This document shows, piece after piece, positions 9,358 through 19,485 of a DNA stretch of 64,000 nt (positions within the stretch are counted from its first letter, which is position 1; each line of letters starts with the position of its first letter). The translations under genes were made by a program, and so were the position numbers. The notes below the pieces were generated by a model that saw only the letters and a list, made by a program, of their open reading frames with translations, had not been told where the DNA came from and searched no databases. Source of the DNA: Roseobacter denitrificans OCh 114 (lineage in GTDB: Bacteria; Pseudomonadota; Alphaproteobacteria; Rhodobacterales; Rhodobacteraceae); contig NC_008209.1 of the NCBI RefSeq assembly GCF_000014045.1, positions 3,619,001-3,683,000 on the forward strand. The letters are read 5' to 3'.

Positions 9358-10461
9358 ATGACGAACGAAGGTGATCTTCTACATACGGTTACGGCGGATG
9401 CAATCTCGGATCAGCGCAGGCTGCTGGGTAAGGCGCTTGTGTGGGGGTCGGCGGCTTTGGTGTTTGTGTTGGCCGCATGGCAGATGGCCTTTGAGACAGG
9501 CCGCGTGACGACAGGTTTTGATACGTGGCGACCGGTGCTTTACGCCTATATGCTCTGGGCCACGGCACTTTGTGCAGCACAGGTCATCGTGAACGGTGAA
9601 AAGGGCAAACGCACACTTTTTGTGCTGCCTGCGGCTCTCTTTGTGATCAGCCTTGTGGTCTTTCCGCTGCTCTTTGCGCTTTATATATCATTTACTGACT
9701 GGAACCTCGCGTCACCCAATGGGCCGCAGCCAAACGGCTGGGACAATATGCGCGAGATGTGGAACGATACGTTTTACTGGAACGCATTGAAAAACATGGT
9801 GTATTACGTGCTGGCGGTCAGTGTGGAATATGTCATCGCCTTCGGTCTGGCCCTGCTGCTGAATGCGCAGATCAGGGCGCGCAAGTTCTTTCGCGTGGTG
9901 TTTTTGCTGCCGCTGATGCTTAGCCCTGTGGCGGTGTCGTGGATGATCGGCAAGTCCATGCTGGAGGTCCGTTTCGGCCCGATCTCGCGCGTGTTGCGCG
10001 AAATGGGCATTGAACCGAGCTTCTTCGGCACGCCGGAAATCGCCCGTTTCATGATCATGGCCATGGACGCATGGACGTTTATTCCCTTCATGATGATCAT
10101 GCTGCTGGCCGGTTTGCAGGCGCTCCCGCGCGAGATCATCGAGGCCTCGAAAGTCGATGGCGCATCCGGCTGGCAAAGCTTTCGCGAAGTGATTTTCCCG
10201 CTGATGCTGCCCGTATCGGTGACCGCGATCGTGATCCGCATTATCTTCAAACTGAAACTGGCTGATATCATCATCAACGTGACCTCCGGCGGGCCGGGTG
10301 GGGCCACGGACAGCGTGACCAGTTTCATATTCCGCGAATACCGGGACCGCTCCAACGTGGGCTACGGGACCTTGCTGGCGATGATCTATCTGGTGCTGAT
10401 CGTCATTTTTGTCACGCTCCTGCTGAAACTCGTGAGCCGCTGGATGGAGCGCCCCGCATGA
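9358..10461 (+). CDS. Sugar ABC transporter permease, MalF type
   Basis: A 367-residue inner-membrane permease with a long N-terminal part containing two early helices, then the usual six-helix core. The EAA loop that docks to the ATPase is present near residues 258-285 (LPREIIEASKVDGASGWQSF). The extra N-terminal helices are typical of MalF-like partners. Its stop overlaps the start of the next permease by four bases (ATGA), showing translational coupling. With the MalK-like ATPase (5192-6229) and the Tat-exported binding protein (6447-8078) it completes an importer. Confidence 0.9.
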   Translation: MTNEGDLLHTVTADAISDQRRLLGKALVWGSAALVFVLAAWQMAFETGRVTTGFDTWRPVLYAYMLWATALCAAQVIVNGEKGKRTLFVLPAALFVISLVVFPLLFALYISFTDWNLASPNGPQPNGWDNMREMWNDTFYWNALKNMVYYVLAVSVEYVIAFGLALLLNAQIRARKFFRVVFLLPLMLSPVAVSWMIGKSMLEVRFGPISRVLREMGIEPSFFGTPEIARFMIMAMDAWTFIPFMMIMLLAGLQALPREIIEASKVDGASGWQSFREVIFPLMLPVSVTAIVIRIIFKLKLADIIINVTSGGPGGATDSVTSFIFREYRDRSNVGYGTLLAMIYLVLIVIFVTLLLKLVSRWMERPA

Positions 10462-11372
10462 CCGCAGTATTCAAGGATCACGAGGGCGACCAGCGCATGC
10501 CGACGAAATGGTGGGCCAGTCGGATTGCAATTTACGCTGCCCTGATCACATGGGCCTTTGTCTGTCTGTTCCCGATTTTCTGGACGATCACGACGTCGTT
10601 CAAACTCGCGCCCGACGTGATGAAGGGCAATATGATCCCATGGGTCGACTTCCAGCCCAAATGGCGCGGCTGGGAAAGCCTCGGCCTGTCACCGCGTCTG
10701 ATCGGTGAGGTTTCCACCGTGCGCGAAGAGTTCTTCAAACGCTTCTGGAACAGTGCCATCGTCGCCGTTTCCGCCTCCACCCTTGCGGTCGTGCTTGGCT
10801 CGCTTGCGGCCTATGGGCTGTCGCGGTTCAACTACCGCTTTGGATTCATGCGCAATTCCGACATCTCGTTCTTTTTCCTCAGCCAGATGATCCTGCCCCC
10901 GGTGGTGCTGGCGCTGCCGTTTCTGGTGCTCTACCGCTCGCTGGACCTGTTGGACAGCCGCATCGGTCTGATCCTGCTGTATACGCTGATGGTGCTGCCG
11001 ATTGTCATCTGGATCATGCGCGACCAGTTTCAGGGCATCCCGGTGGAACTCGAAGAGGCCGCATTGGTCGACGGGCTTGGCATCTGGGGCGCGTTCATGC
11101 AGATCGTCCTGCCCATCGCCCTGCCCGGCATGGTCGCGGCCTTTATCCTCAGCCTCGTGCTGTGCTGGAACGAGTATTTCTTTGCCGCCCTTCTAACGGC
11201 CACGAACTCAACAACGCTGCCGGTGATGGTGGCCTCTCAGACCGGATCGCAAGGCATCAACTGGTGGTCCATGGCCGCCCTGTCGACGGCGGCGATCTTC
11301 CCGTTGATCATCGTCGCGATCTTCCTTGAAAGATACATCATCAAGGGCATGGCGGCGGGCGCGGTGAAATAG
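10458..11372 (+). CDS. Sugar ABC transporter permease, MalG type
   Basis: A 304-residue inner-membrane permease. A first helix (about residues 24-44) is followed by a periplasmic stretch and the five-helix core. The EAA loop reads IPVELEEAALVDGLGIWGAF and ends in the expected I-LP pattern. It overlaps the MalF-type permease by four bases. The ABC cluster ends here: the next gene is convergent. Confidence 0.9.
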   Translation: MTAVFKDHEGDQRMPTKWWASRIAIYAALITWAFVCLFPIFWTITTSFKLAPDVMKGNMIPWVDFQPKWRGWESLGLSPRLIGEVSTVREEFFKRFWNSAIVAVSASTLAVVLGSLAAYGLSRFNYRFGFMRNSDISFFFLSQMILPPVVLALPFLVLYRSLDLLDSRIGLILLYTLMVLPIVIWIMRDQFQGIPVELEEAALVDGLGIWGAFMQIVLPIALPGMVAAFILSLVLCWNEYFFAALLTATNSTTLPVMVASQTGSQGINWWSMAALSTAAIFPLIIVAIFLERYIIKGMAAGAVK

Positions 11373-11600
11373 ACGCGCGGCAATCTCCGTCGTCAGCCCT
11401 CTGACGCGCGGGCTTCCTACCGCCAGCCTTTGTCCGATCCCGTCTGAAAGGTGCCACGGTCGATGTGGATCAATCCCGTCGATACGTGACCCTTGCGACC
11501 GTCAGGTTTCCCGGCATCACGGTCCCGCAGGCACCTATCCCAACGCCGTCGCGGGGTACGACCTCCATCGTTGTCTTCGCGCTGACCTCAGGGGGTTGCA

Positions 11601-13995
11601 TCACTCGCTCAATGCGGCCCCCTGTGCGATCTGAACGTTGTGAATGGTGCCGTCAAAAGCAAAGGGACGGTTTTCCTCATAGCTCAAAGACACGGGTGAA
11701 CCGAGGTCGCGACCAACATCGAAACTCTCGGTCGCGGTAAAGGCTGCGGGCACGGTGCGGGGCACCTGAACTGTCGCGGCCTGCTCGCCATTGATTGTGA
11801 TGATAACATCCGCCGCCGCTGCGGGTTTCGCAATTGTCGTGTCGATAACGATCTTGTGGCGACCCGCCGGCAGCGGATCGGTCTGTACCTGCGTGTTTTC
11901 GATGATGAGCATGTTGTATTCATAGGTCAGCACGCCCTCCTTGACATAGACGGACAGGCCGCCGCCCGCGCCGCCAACGGCATAGAGCACGCCGTTCGCG
12001 GCCTCGCCGAACTCGGCGTCGATGGTCACGCGGGTCGATTGACGACCGATGCCCGGTGCTGCGAACTCCGGCATCCGCTTGATCTCGGGTCCGAAGGTCC
12101 AGCTGTCATAGGCCGAGGTGATCCGATCCTCGGGATGGATGCGCAGCCAGTTGCCCGCCCCGATGGGAAAGTCCTTGTTGTCCTCCGCCACCTCCAGAAA
12201 CCGGGCTTGCAACTCGGCCAGTTTGTCCGGCATCTCGGCCGCCAGATCATTGGCCTGGCTGAAATCCTCCGTCAGATTGTAAAGTTCCCACACGTCATTG
12301 TCAGAGTCCCAATCCGCGATTCCGGCAGCCGAACCTACGCTGTCCCATGGCGTGAAAGGCCCAAAGGTGCCCGCGAACCAGCCGTCCAGATAAATCCCCC
12401 GACTGCCGTTGTTGTCAAAGAACTGTTCGGACTTCTGCGGGGCCGCATCCGCATCGCCAAAGGTGTAGGCAAGGCTCACGCCGTCCATGGGCATTTGGGA
12501 GAAACCACTCACAACGTCGGGATGAGGGATGTCAAGCAATTCATAGATCGTCGGGGCGATATCGACGACATGGTGAAACTGGGTGCGCATTTCGCCATCA
12601 TGAACGATCCGGCCCGGCCAGTTGACGACCATCGGATTGCGTGTGCCGCCAAAATAAGCGCCCATCAACTTGGTGCCCTTGAACGGCGTGCTCCCCGCCC
12701 AGGCCCAGCCCGCATGGTACATGTTGTCGGTGCGCGGGCCGCCCAGTTCCTCGATCCCGCCGATCTGATCGAGCGCCTCAAGTTGCTGTTCGATCGTGTT
12801 GGGGACGTTGTTCTGCGCCAGAAGTTCGCTGATCGAGCCGCGCTGGCCTTCGGCGGAGGATCCGTTGTCACCGAAGATGTAAAAGATCAGCGTATTGTCG
12901 CGCAGGCCCCGGTCGTCCAGCCCGTCGATCAGCCGCCCGGCCTGCGTATCGGTATGTTCGACGAAGCCGGCGAATATCTCCATCAGCCGCGTCTGGAAGT
13001 CGTGTTGATCCGCGGGGATTTCGTTCCAGCCTTGCAGCGTCTCGTCACGCGGGGTCAGTTGCGTGCCCTCGGGGATCACACCCATCTCCAGTTGCCGCTG
13101 GAATGTGGCTTCACGGTAGGCATCCCAGCCGTCGTCAAACTGGCCGTCATATTTGTCAGCCCATTCGGGGAAGATGTGGTGCGGGCCATGCACGCCGCCC
13201 GGTGCCCAGTACATGAAGAAAGGCTTATCCGGATCAAAGGCGCGGTAATCGTCCAGCCAGCGCAGCGCATCGTCCACGAGGTCCTCGGTCAGGTGATAGT
13301 GGGGATCGTCCACGGGTGGCTCGACCGCGTCGAGGTTTCGCGTCAGCCGCGGTTCCCATTGCGAGGTTTCGCCACCAAGGAACCCATAGAAATACTCAAA
13401 CCCATATCCGGTCGGCCAGCGGTCCTTTGGCCCGATTGCCGTGGTCTCGATTGCAGGCGTGTTGTGCCACTTACCGAAGGCGGAGGTGTGGTAGCCGTAT
13501 TCCTTCAAAACCTCGGCGATGGTCGCCGCCTCCTTGGGAATGACGCCGGTGTAGCCGTCAAAGGCCACCGCACGCTCCGCAATAGTACCGGAGCCGACGC
13601 GCGTGTGGTTGCGACCCGTGAGCAGAGCAGCACGGGTGGGCGAGCAGATCGAGGAGGTATGAAACTTGGTGAAAAAGATGCCTTCGGCGGCAAGCGCATC
13701 AAGCGTCGGTGTGCTCACCGCCCCCCCCGAAGGTCGAAGGGATGCCAAAGCCCACGTCATCCAGCATCACGATCAGGATGTTGGGCGCGTCCTCTGGCAG
13801 ACGCTCGACCGGGTCGGGCCATTTCATGGTGCTGTCCTGAAGGCGCCGGGCCGCCGTGCCCGCCATGGGTTGCGGCGGGAACGGCAGAACTGATCCGTCG
13901 TTCGGGGTGCCGGCCTCCTGCGCTTGGACGGAGACGGCAAGGACCGTTGCCGCGATGGCCAGGAATAGCGCGGGCATTGAGGTTAGATGAGACAT
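11601..13995 (-). pseudogene. Secreted arylsulfatase, frameshifted in a G8 tract
   Basis: Two minus-strand frames make one sulfatase. Frame one starts at ATG 13995 with a signal peptide (cleavage about residue 25, VQAQE) and reaches the metal-binding NILIVMLDDVGFG; it ends after 98 residues because of a run of eight G (C at 13721-13728). Removing one G joins it to a 706-residue frame beginning AVSTPTLDALAAEG, giving about 797 residues. The restored enzyme has SICSPTRAALLTGRN, whose Cys (about residue 117) becomes the catalytic formylglycine, plus later GKWH and FGDNGSS. It would hydrolyse sulfate esters in the periplasm. As read the gene is broken; a homopolymer sequencing error or phase variation could equally explain it. 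Confidence 0.85.
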
Positions 13996-14010
13996 CGGGT
14001 GGTCCTTTGA

Positions 14011-14952
14011 TCAGAAAGCATAGGAAAGGGACAACACGTAGAGATCGCCGGACAGCCGGTCCTTGGCGTCGATATCGAAAAGCGCCTTGGCAGTGACACC
14101 AATGGAAGTGCCTGCGACGGGCGCATTCCATTGCGCCACTGGACCGAGGCCGTAGCTCCACGCTTTGATGTCCGAGGCGTCCTAGTGGCCGATCACATTA
14201 CCCTCGTCGGCTTCGATCTGGGCGTAGAAGTATCCGCTGATGCCAGCGGTGAAGCTCTTGGAGACATGTCTGGCGACGGTCCAGTCGAGGTGAACTTCAT
14301 CACCTGTTCTGTATTCTGTGTCCGGGTTTTCCCAGTTATGAAGATACCCGACATTCGCGGAAACCTCGAACCCGGATTGCGGATTGAACCAGGTGTAGGC
14401 ACCCCCGATTTCGGCCGTCCAGTAGTTGCGACCGGTGTTCAGTGCCTTTTCCGCGTCAAAGCTGCCCGTCGGCGCGTAGGCACCAAGCTTGAACGTGAAA
14501 TGATGCTTGTCCTGCGACCAGTTCAAAAGGACCGGCGCGACATAGAGATCGGCAAAGCCGGAGATGGACTTGCCGCGGGTAAAGCCGCCGAAATCCGTCA
14601 AGACCTGCCCGGAAATATCTGCGTCGAGCACATAGGTCAGAACAACAGACGCCCCGTAGCGTGCGCCGAAAACCTCGGTATCGGTCAACCATGACAGCCG
14701 GGTCGTGTTGAGCGATGCCTGCTGATTGGCGGATCCTACGGCAACACCGTTTCGCACATGGGCACCGACATCGTAGTCGTAGAACCATGTGTCGTTGCGC
14801 AGGTAGAGGCCCGCCGGTCCGAAGACGCCAAGCAGGAACTCGCCCTGCGTGCCGGGAACGTAGTGGCTGCCGCCGCCCTCGCCAGCAAAGGCATCCGATC
14901 CACCGCCCGCGACGCCCACCGCCATGATCGCAGCGATGGTAGGTTTGCGCAT
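14011..14952 (-). pseudogene. SphA/MetA-like outer-membrane protein with in-frame amber stop
   Basis: From ATG 14952 (MRKPTIAAIMAVGVAGG, signal peptide) the frame encodes a beta-barrel protein of the family described as involved in meta-pathway phenol degradation (SphA/MetA-like), with aromatic-rich alternating strands. TAG at 14182-14184 stops it after GNVIGH. The same frame then runs another 56 codons to TGA at 14011, ending DLYVLSLSYAF, a typical last barrel strand with a terminal Phe. The tail is clearly the genuine C-terminus, so this is one substitution in an otherwise intact gene. A start at 14964 or further upstream (to 15045) is possible. It sits between the arylsulfatase and DUF1254 genes on the same strand. 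Confidence 0.85.
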
Positions 14953-15008
14953 TAGGCTGGGCATCCTGCCTGTCAGGCCGTGGCGGCATTCTGTGGCATC
15001 GTCACGCG

Positions 15009-16463
15009 TCACGGGTTGGACCTCGCCACGGCGGGCGGCGCCCATGTTCCAGTTGCCAGACCGTCATCCGGGCCATAGAGACGCAGGTTCATGTAAAACC
15101 CGCCCTCTGGCGCCGGCAGCCAGTTGGATGTGGCGCCATCCCCTTCCGGCGCGGCGTTCTGGATGGTGATCGTCAGGGAGCCGTCGTCGTCATAGACCAG
15201 CCCCGGTGTGTAGGTGCCGATGGAATATCGGTCGATGGGATTGGCCACAAAGGCGCCAGTGCCCGCGTCATACATAGACAAAGACCAGAAGGCGGACACA
15301 CCGGGTAAGGCGTCTCCGTCAAACCGGAGGGTGTAGCTGTTTGCCCCATCAAACGCGGCCCCGTCGGTGTCTATGCGACCGTCCATGTAAATCGCCTCGT
15401 CGGGCCGATTGCCGCCGGTGAACCATTTGGCCCAAGTCGCCCGGAACAGATAATCGGTGCCCATGATCCCCGACGTCCGGCTCCAGCGCCAGCCATTGAC
15501 CTCTTCGCCCGTGATGGCTGCGTTCACATCCATCAGGTGATTTGCAAAGAGATAGGCTTTAGCCAGCCCCGACCGTTCCGCGTCCGACAACATCGTCGGG
15601 TCAAAACGGGTGTTGCCATCGGTGAAACCGATCTGCGCCAGACTGTCGGCAAAGACGGCATCTTGCTGCGGCTTGGGCGGCGTGAATTGCAGCGCATGGG
15701 CCAGCTTGTCGTAAAAGAGCAGACCATCGGGCAAATCCGTGGGCGGGGCATAGGCGACACGCGCCTGCGAGAACGCAGCATCGACAGGCACCTCACTGTC
15801 AGAGGGATAGGCACTGAGCGGGGTGATCCACATCCCGTCCTGTATTTCATTGGCGCGGGCCACATCGCCCGGACCTTTCACACCAATGCGCCCCCAATAC
15901 ACCGCATTGTCATAGGGGCTGTCGATCCGTGGCAGACCGTCAGGCAGCGTGCCCGTCCAGTTCGGACCCACAAGCGCATAAGCCCCCGCATCGGTCCCCG
16001 TCGTCAGTGTGCCCACATAGTCAAAGGTATCGCCGTTTGGATCCCAAAGCTGGATTGCATAATAGCGATCGTCTTCGACCTCCGGCACACTCAGCACCAT
16101 GGGTTCATTGCTGAGGTCCATGAAGGACTGGATGTAAAGCGTGTCGTTATTCGGGGTGGCAATCTGTGTATATTCGGGGCCGCGCAACTGCCGCACGCGG
16201 GCCAGTTCATTCACCTGTGATCCCGGGTTGCCGGTCTTCTCCTCGGCATCCGGGGTCGCGCGCCCGCGCATGAGATCTTCGAAAAACACCACCGGGTAGC
16301 CCCAGATGACAGCATCAAGCGCGAGGTAGAAGGCTTGCGCTTCTTCCCCCTGCAGGCCCGACAAATCCGGCAGCGGCAAAGTGCGATCGTCGGCGCTCGC
16401 GATGGGCGGCGCAGTGAAAAGGGCTAGCATGACGGCGGCGATCGCAAGTTTTTTTCGTTTCAC
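15009..16463 (-). CDS. Secreted DUF1254/DUF1214 protein
   Basis: The 484-residue product starts at GTG 16463 behind AAGGACGCTGAC and has a Sec signal ending near PPIASADD. An N-terminal DUF1254 half (ALDAVIWGYPVVFFEDLM, then TPNNDTLYIQSFMDL) is followed by a DUF1214 half (LPGVSAFWSLSMYDA, NPIDRYSIGTYTPGL, NWLPAPEGGFYMNLRLYGP). Such proteins are common in proteobacteria and often next to phenol-pathway-like outer-membrane proteins, as here, but have no assigned reaction. Its frame is intact although the two genes downstream on this strand are disrupted. Confidence 0.85.
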   Translation of the reverse strand: MKRKKLAIAAVMLALFTAPPIASADDRTLPLPDLSGLQGEEAQAFYLALDAVIWGYPVVFFEDLMRGRATPDAEEKTGNPGSQVNELARVRQLRGPEYTQIATPNNDTLYIQSFMDLSNEPMVLSVPEVEDDRYYAIQLWDPNGDTFDYVGTLTTGTDAGAYALVGPNWTGTLPDGLPRIDSPYDNAVYWGRIGVKGPGDVARANEIQDGMWITPLSAYPSDSEVPVDAAFSQARVAYAPPTDLPDGLLFYDKLAHALQFTPPKPQQDAVFADSLAQIGFTDGNTRFDPTMLSDAERSGLAKAYLFANHLMDVNAAITGEEVNGWRWSRTSGIMGTDYLFRATWAKWFTGGNRPDEAIYMDGRIDTDGAAFDGANSYTLRFDGDALPGVSAFWSLSMYDAGTGAFVANPIDRYSIGTYTPGLVYDDDGSLTITIQNAAPEGDGATSNWLPAPEGGFYMNLRLYGPDDGLATGTWAPPAVARSNP

Positions 16464-16616
16464 GTCAGCGTCCTTGTCCAGTTAAATCTTGAAGCTCGAA
16501 GCCTTTGGTCGGAAACGGACGGTAAGTGCCGGCACGGGTTATTGCCTCCGCCCCAGGCAAGCGCCTGCGAGCAGGAGGGGCGCTTTGCAACGGTGGAAAA
16601 GAGAAACAGGCGCACG

Positions 16617-17390
16617 TCAGCCCCCTGTTGGAAGAAGAAATTTCACGGTAAATCCAAAGGTGTCGCGCGGCGCGGCCCCATCGTCATAAAAGTTGCGTTC
16701 ATAGCTGATCTGATACTGCACCGGTACGCGACCCGCGCCGGGGCGGGTGAGCTTTGACAGCTTGACGCCCAAGGGAAGGGACGTGAATTTGTTTGCATCC
16801 CAGTCGTAGACGAACGTCATATCCGAGAACCCGGCAGACCACCCCTGCCCCATCGGTATGTTCACAATCGGCTGGATGGTTGACAGGTTCACATCCGGGC
16901 GGTCGTCATCGCCCGCGACCGTCAAGAGGTTCTGGTTGAATACCCCCCAAAGCCCCCAGTCCGGGCTCGCCGTGAACCCGACTGCGGGACCAAGCCCCCA
17001 TTTCTCGGCACTCAATCCCTCTTTGCCGGTCGGCAGCAGTGCCACCGCACCCACGCCCCACCGCCCCCACGATTGGTCAAAGACAGTGAGATTGAACAGT
17101 GTCGCATCAGATAGCCCGCTTTGGCCTGATGGCGTATCAGTCAGATAGGGCAGTGTGAGCCGCGCAATATTGTTCATGGACCCGAAGCTGAACGGGATCG
17201 CCGCCCGAAACTGGAGTGTGTTCTGCGTAGTATCGTTCCGATTGTGAAAATCGGAAACGTAAAAGTCCTGCAGCTGGAAAGACATCAGCGACGCCGTCGG
17301 ATCATTGGCCGCCGATGCCAGATCCTGCCCGTCCGACTGCGCAACGGCGGGCGCCGCTGCCACCAGCGCAAAGATCAATTTCAAACGCAT
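16617..17390 (-). CDS. Exported beta-barrel-like protein (neuromedin U-type annotation)
   Basis: I choose ATG 17390 (AAGG five bases upstream) over GTG 17396. The 257-residue product has a short signal (LIFALVAAAPAVAQS). The mature protein begins DLASAANDPTASLMSFQLQDFY and continues FGSMNNIARLTLPYLTDTPSGQSGL and GVGAVALLPTGKEGLSAEKWGLGPA. This pattern is shared by putative outer-membrane proteins often mislabelled neuromedin U and related to the phenol-pathway outer-membrane family. Its role is unknown. It lies upstream of the DUF1254 gene on the same strand with a 150-base gap and opposite the Crp/Fnr regulator. Confidence 0.75.
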   Translation of the reverse strand: MRLKLIFALVAAAPAVAQSDGQDLASAANDPTASLMSFQLQDFYVSDFHNRNDTTQNTLQFRAAIPFSFGSMNNIARLTLPYLTDTPSGQSGLSDATLFNLTVFDQSWGRWGVGAVALLPTGKEGLSAEKWGLGPAVGFTASPDWGLWGVFNQNLLTVAGDDDRPDVNLSTIQPIVNIPMGQGWSAGFSDMTFVYDWDANKFTSLPLGVKLSKLTRPGAGRVPVQYQISYERNFYDDGAAPRDTFGFTVKFLLPTGG

Positions 17391-17636
17391 ACACACCTTT
17401 TTCGCGCCAGTGCCAGTGTTGGTGATCCGGACAGAGCGAGGCGACGCGTTTATGGCGTGGCAACTTCAACCAACGGTTCAGCATTGCCCGGCGCGGCCTT
17501 CAGGATCACTTTTCTGACAGAATAGTCGCTTTCACTCACGCCATTGTCATCCTGTGTACAAACCATGACAGTATAAGAAGATATTCGGACTGGTGCGTTT
17601 CGCGACGGTCTGTGGCTTCGCACACTTCCCGCGACC

Positions 17637-18242
17637 GTGGTGAAGACCTTGGAGAACGCCGCTCATACCCTTGATCTGAAGGCCGGACAGCGGTTCAGTG
17701 AAATTGGTGATACGGCGCATTGCCTCATCGGTGTTAATCGGGGCGTTCTCGCGCTTCATACGGACGATCAAGAACGCCATGATGTCATCGGCCATGTGGT
17801 CTGGCCGGGTGATTGGTTTGGCGTCGCGTCAGTGCTGATCGACACACCTCGGTTTATCGGCAGTTCAGCACACGTGGACGCCCGTGTCGTGCTGATCAAC
17901 AGACGGTCAATCGAACGTATTGCACAGGAACACCCCACCCTTTGGCGGGGCGTCGCAGTTCTGGCCGCGCAGAACGCGATGCTGGCGACCCGCATTGCGC
18001 GGGATAACCTCCTGCGGTCACCGACTGAAAGATGTGTGGCGACCTTGGACCGGTTGGTCGGTCGTCAGTGCCTTCCATGCGATTTGCCCATCACCCAGGG
18101 ACAATTCGCCGAGATTTGTGGTTTGTCCCGGGGCGCGGCCGCAAAGGTGCTCGCCGGGTTAGAGCGCAAGGGGCAAATCTCGCGCGGGTATGCGTCAATC
18201 ACGGTCGAGAAAAGTTTTTCCGCGTCACCCCGCGAAAGTTGA
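17637..18242 (+). CDS. Crp/Fnr-family transcriptional regulator
   Basis: A 201-residue protein with an N-terminal cyclic-nucleotide-binding-like beta barrel (about residues 10-110, including GVLALHT and VVWPGDWFGVASVLID) and a C-terminal winged helix-turn-helix (CGLSRGAAAKVLAGLERKG, about 165-183). The four-Cys cluster of Fnr is absent, so it is not an oxygen-sensing Fnr. The start is GTG; no better in-frame start lies upstream. It is divergent from the barrel-protein/DUF1254/sulfatase strand and is the obvious candidate regulator, which is inference from position. Confidence 0.85.
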   Translation: MVKTLENAAHTLDLKAGQRFSEIGDTAHCLIGVNRGVLALHTDDQERHDVIGHVVWPGDWFGVASVLIDTPRFIGSSAHVDARVVLINRRSIERIAQEHPTLWRGVAVLAAQNAMLATRIARDNLLRSPTERCVATLDRLVGRQCLPCDLPITQGQFAEICGLSRGAAAKVLAGLERKGQISRGYASITVEKSFSASPRES

Positions 18243-18549
18243 CCACCCACGCCCGGTTGGCAGGGCGAAAAAAGACCGCGTTTGGCACCTGTTCTGTATC
18301 GAACCGGTTGCCTGGGTTTCTCAACACCTTGCGCGCATCTATGGATGCAGTCCCTTTGCGATCTGCCCGGAAAATCCGCAACGCGCTTTGCAGCAAACCT
18401 TAATGCGCCATGCGGAGGGCAGAAAGGCGCACGACGTGCGCGTTTGACGCCTTGCGAAACTGGCGCTCGCTGCGATCGGGCACAAGGCGGGCTGCCACCG
18501 CGGTATCCGAAGGCCTTGGCCGATGGCCACTCAGGGTCGTGGGGGTTGG
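18243..18549. other. Intergenic region between convergent genes
   Basis: About 300 bases between the regulator and the methyltransferase-like gene, which converge. No frame here looks like a gene and no long hairpin with a T-tract was found; a short one, GCGCAC/GTGCGC, lies near 18427-18442. Confidence 0.4.
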
Positions 18550-19461
18550 TCATGCCATTTCGCGGACCATTGATCTGAGGTGGCGCATGTCTGTGCCACA
18601 GCACCCTCCAAGCACCTGAATTGACGGATTTCTTCGCAGGATCTCGGCCATCTGCCTACCAAGTTGGCCGGGATCTCCTGCGTCTAGATTCTCAGCCTCG
18701 TCCAGTTCCGCGTGTGAACAACTCGACGCGTTCGCCACGATTCCCCTCAGGCGCGGATGGTTGTCGAGGGCTTCGGAGAAATGGGTCGGATGGGCGCAAT
18801 TCACCATGAAGAACAATGCCGCCGAATTGGTCGCCTCATCAATCTGATCGATCACCTCGACAAGTCTGGACCCGTCGGCCAGACACCCGTCTGTTTCAAC
18901 GACCAGAGACATGATGATCGGCAGTTTTGCATCCTGCGCGGCAAGAATGCAGCCGGCAGCTTCGCTGGGCCGGTTGAACGTATAGGCGGTGACGAGGTCA
19001 ACACTGGTATCGTGCAAACTCTGCATCTGAGCCTTGTGATAGTGGCGCGCATCCTCGACAGAGACTGGCGGAATGCCTGCATAAGGATCATGGCGCGGGC
19101 CGATGCAAGCAGAGACCAGAACGTCATCGCGATTTGCGGTCCGACGCACCTCCTCCATCAGACTGACCGCATCCTTGTTCACTTCGACGAGGCGTCCAGC
19201 ATCATAGCCCAGTGGTGCCGCGCGATCCGCGTTCGCCATCCAAGTGGGCGCATCGAGAATACATCCGACGTCCATTTCTTTTGCAAGATCAACAAGGGAT
19301 TGCATTTGACTGGCCAGTATGGCCCGCGTCCGTGGCTGTTCCAGCAAGGGGAATGACGCGAATCCGGGCAACTCCACACCGTGGGTGAAAATGAGATCGG
19401 TACCGGTGCCAGCATAGACAAGGAACTTCTTTTCAGATTCATGTGGGAGTTGCCTTGCCAT
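18550..19461 (-). CDS. Homocysteine S-methyltransferase-family protein
   Basis: I start at ATG 19461 (MARQLPHESEKKF), where homologues usually begin; TTG 19485 and ATG 19476 and 19467 are also in frame. The 303-residue protein is a TIM barrel with the zinc-ligand Cys in FFMVNCAHPTHF and the Cys pair in VLGGCCGTDMRH near the C-terminus, as in MmuM/BHMT proteins. Members move methyl groups from S-methylmethionine, betaine or similar donors to homocysteine. The strand-one motif is YAGTGTDLIF instead of the commoner DGG-ET-LI, so the acceptor or donor may differ. It stands alone. Confidence 0.82.
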   Translation of the reverse strand: MARQLPHESEKKFLVYAGTGTDLIFTHGVELPGFASFPLLEQPRTRAILASQMQSLVDLAKEMDVGCILDAPTWMANADRAAPLGYDAGRLVEVNKDAVSLMEEVRRTANRDDVLVSACIGPRHDPYAGIPPVSVEDARHYHKAQMQSLHDTSVDLVTAYTFNRPSEAAGCILAAQDAKLPIIMSLVVETDGCLADGSRLVEVIDQIDEATNSAALFFMVNCAHPTHFSEALDNHPRLRGIVANASSCSHAELDEAENLDAGDPGQLGRQMAEILRRNPSIQVLGGCCGTDMRHLRSMVREMA

Positions 19462-19485
19462 CGTCATCCGTTCCATCTGCTGCAA

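Noticed and set aside
11856..14096. A 746-residue plus-strand frame opposite the sulfatase
   Set aside because: It is antisense to the sulfatase halves, whose catalytic motifs are clear; the long frame follows from codon bias.
18243..18549. Fragment of a transposase
   Set aside because: A short Leu/Arg-rich translation looked faintly similar, but there are no terminal inverted repeats, target duplications or recognisable DDE residues.
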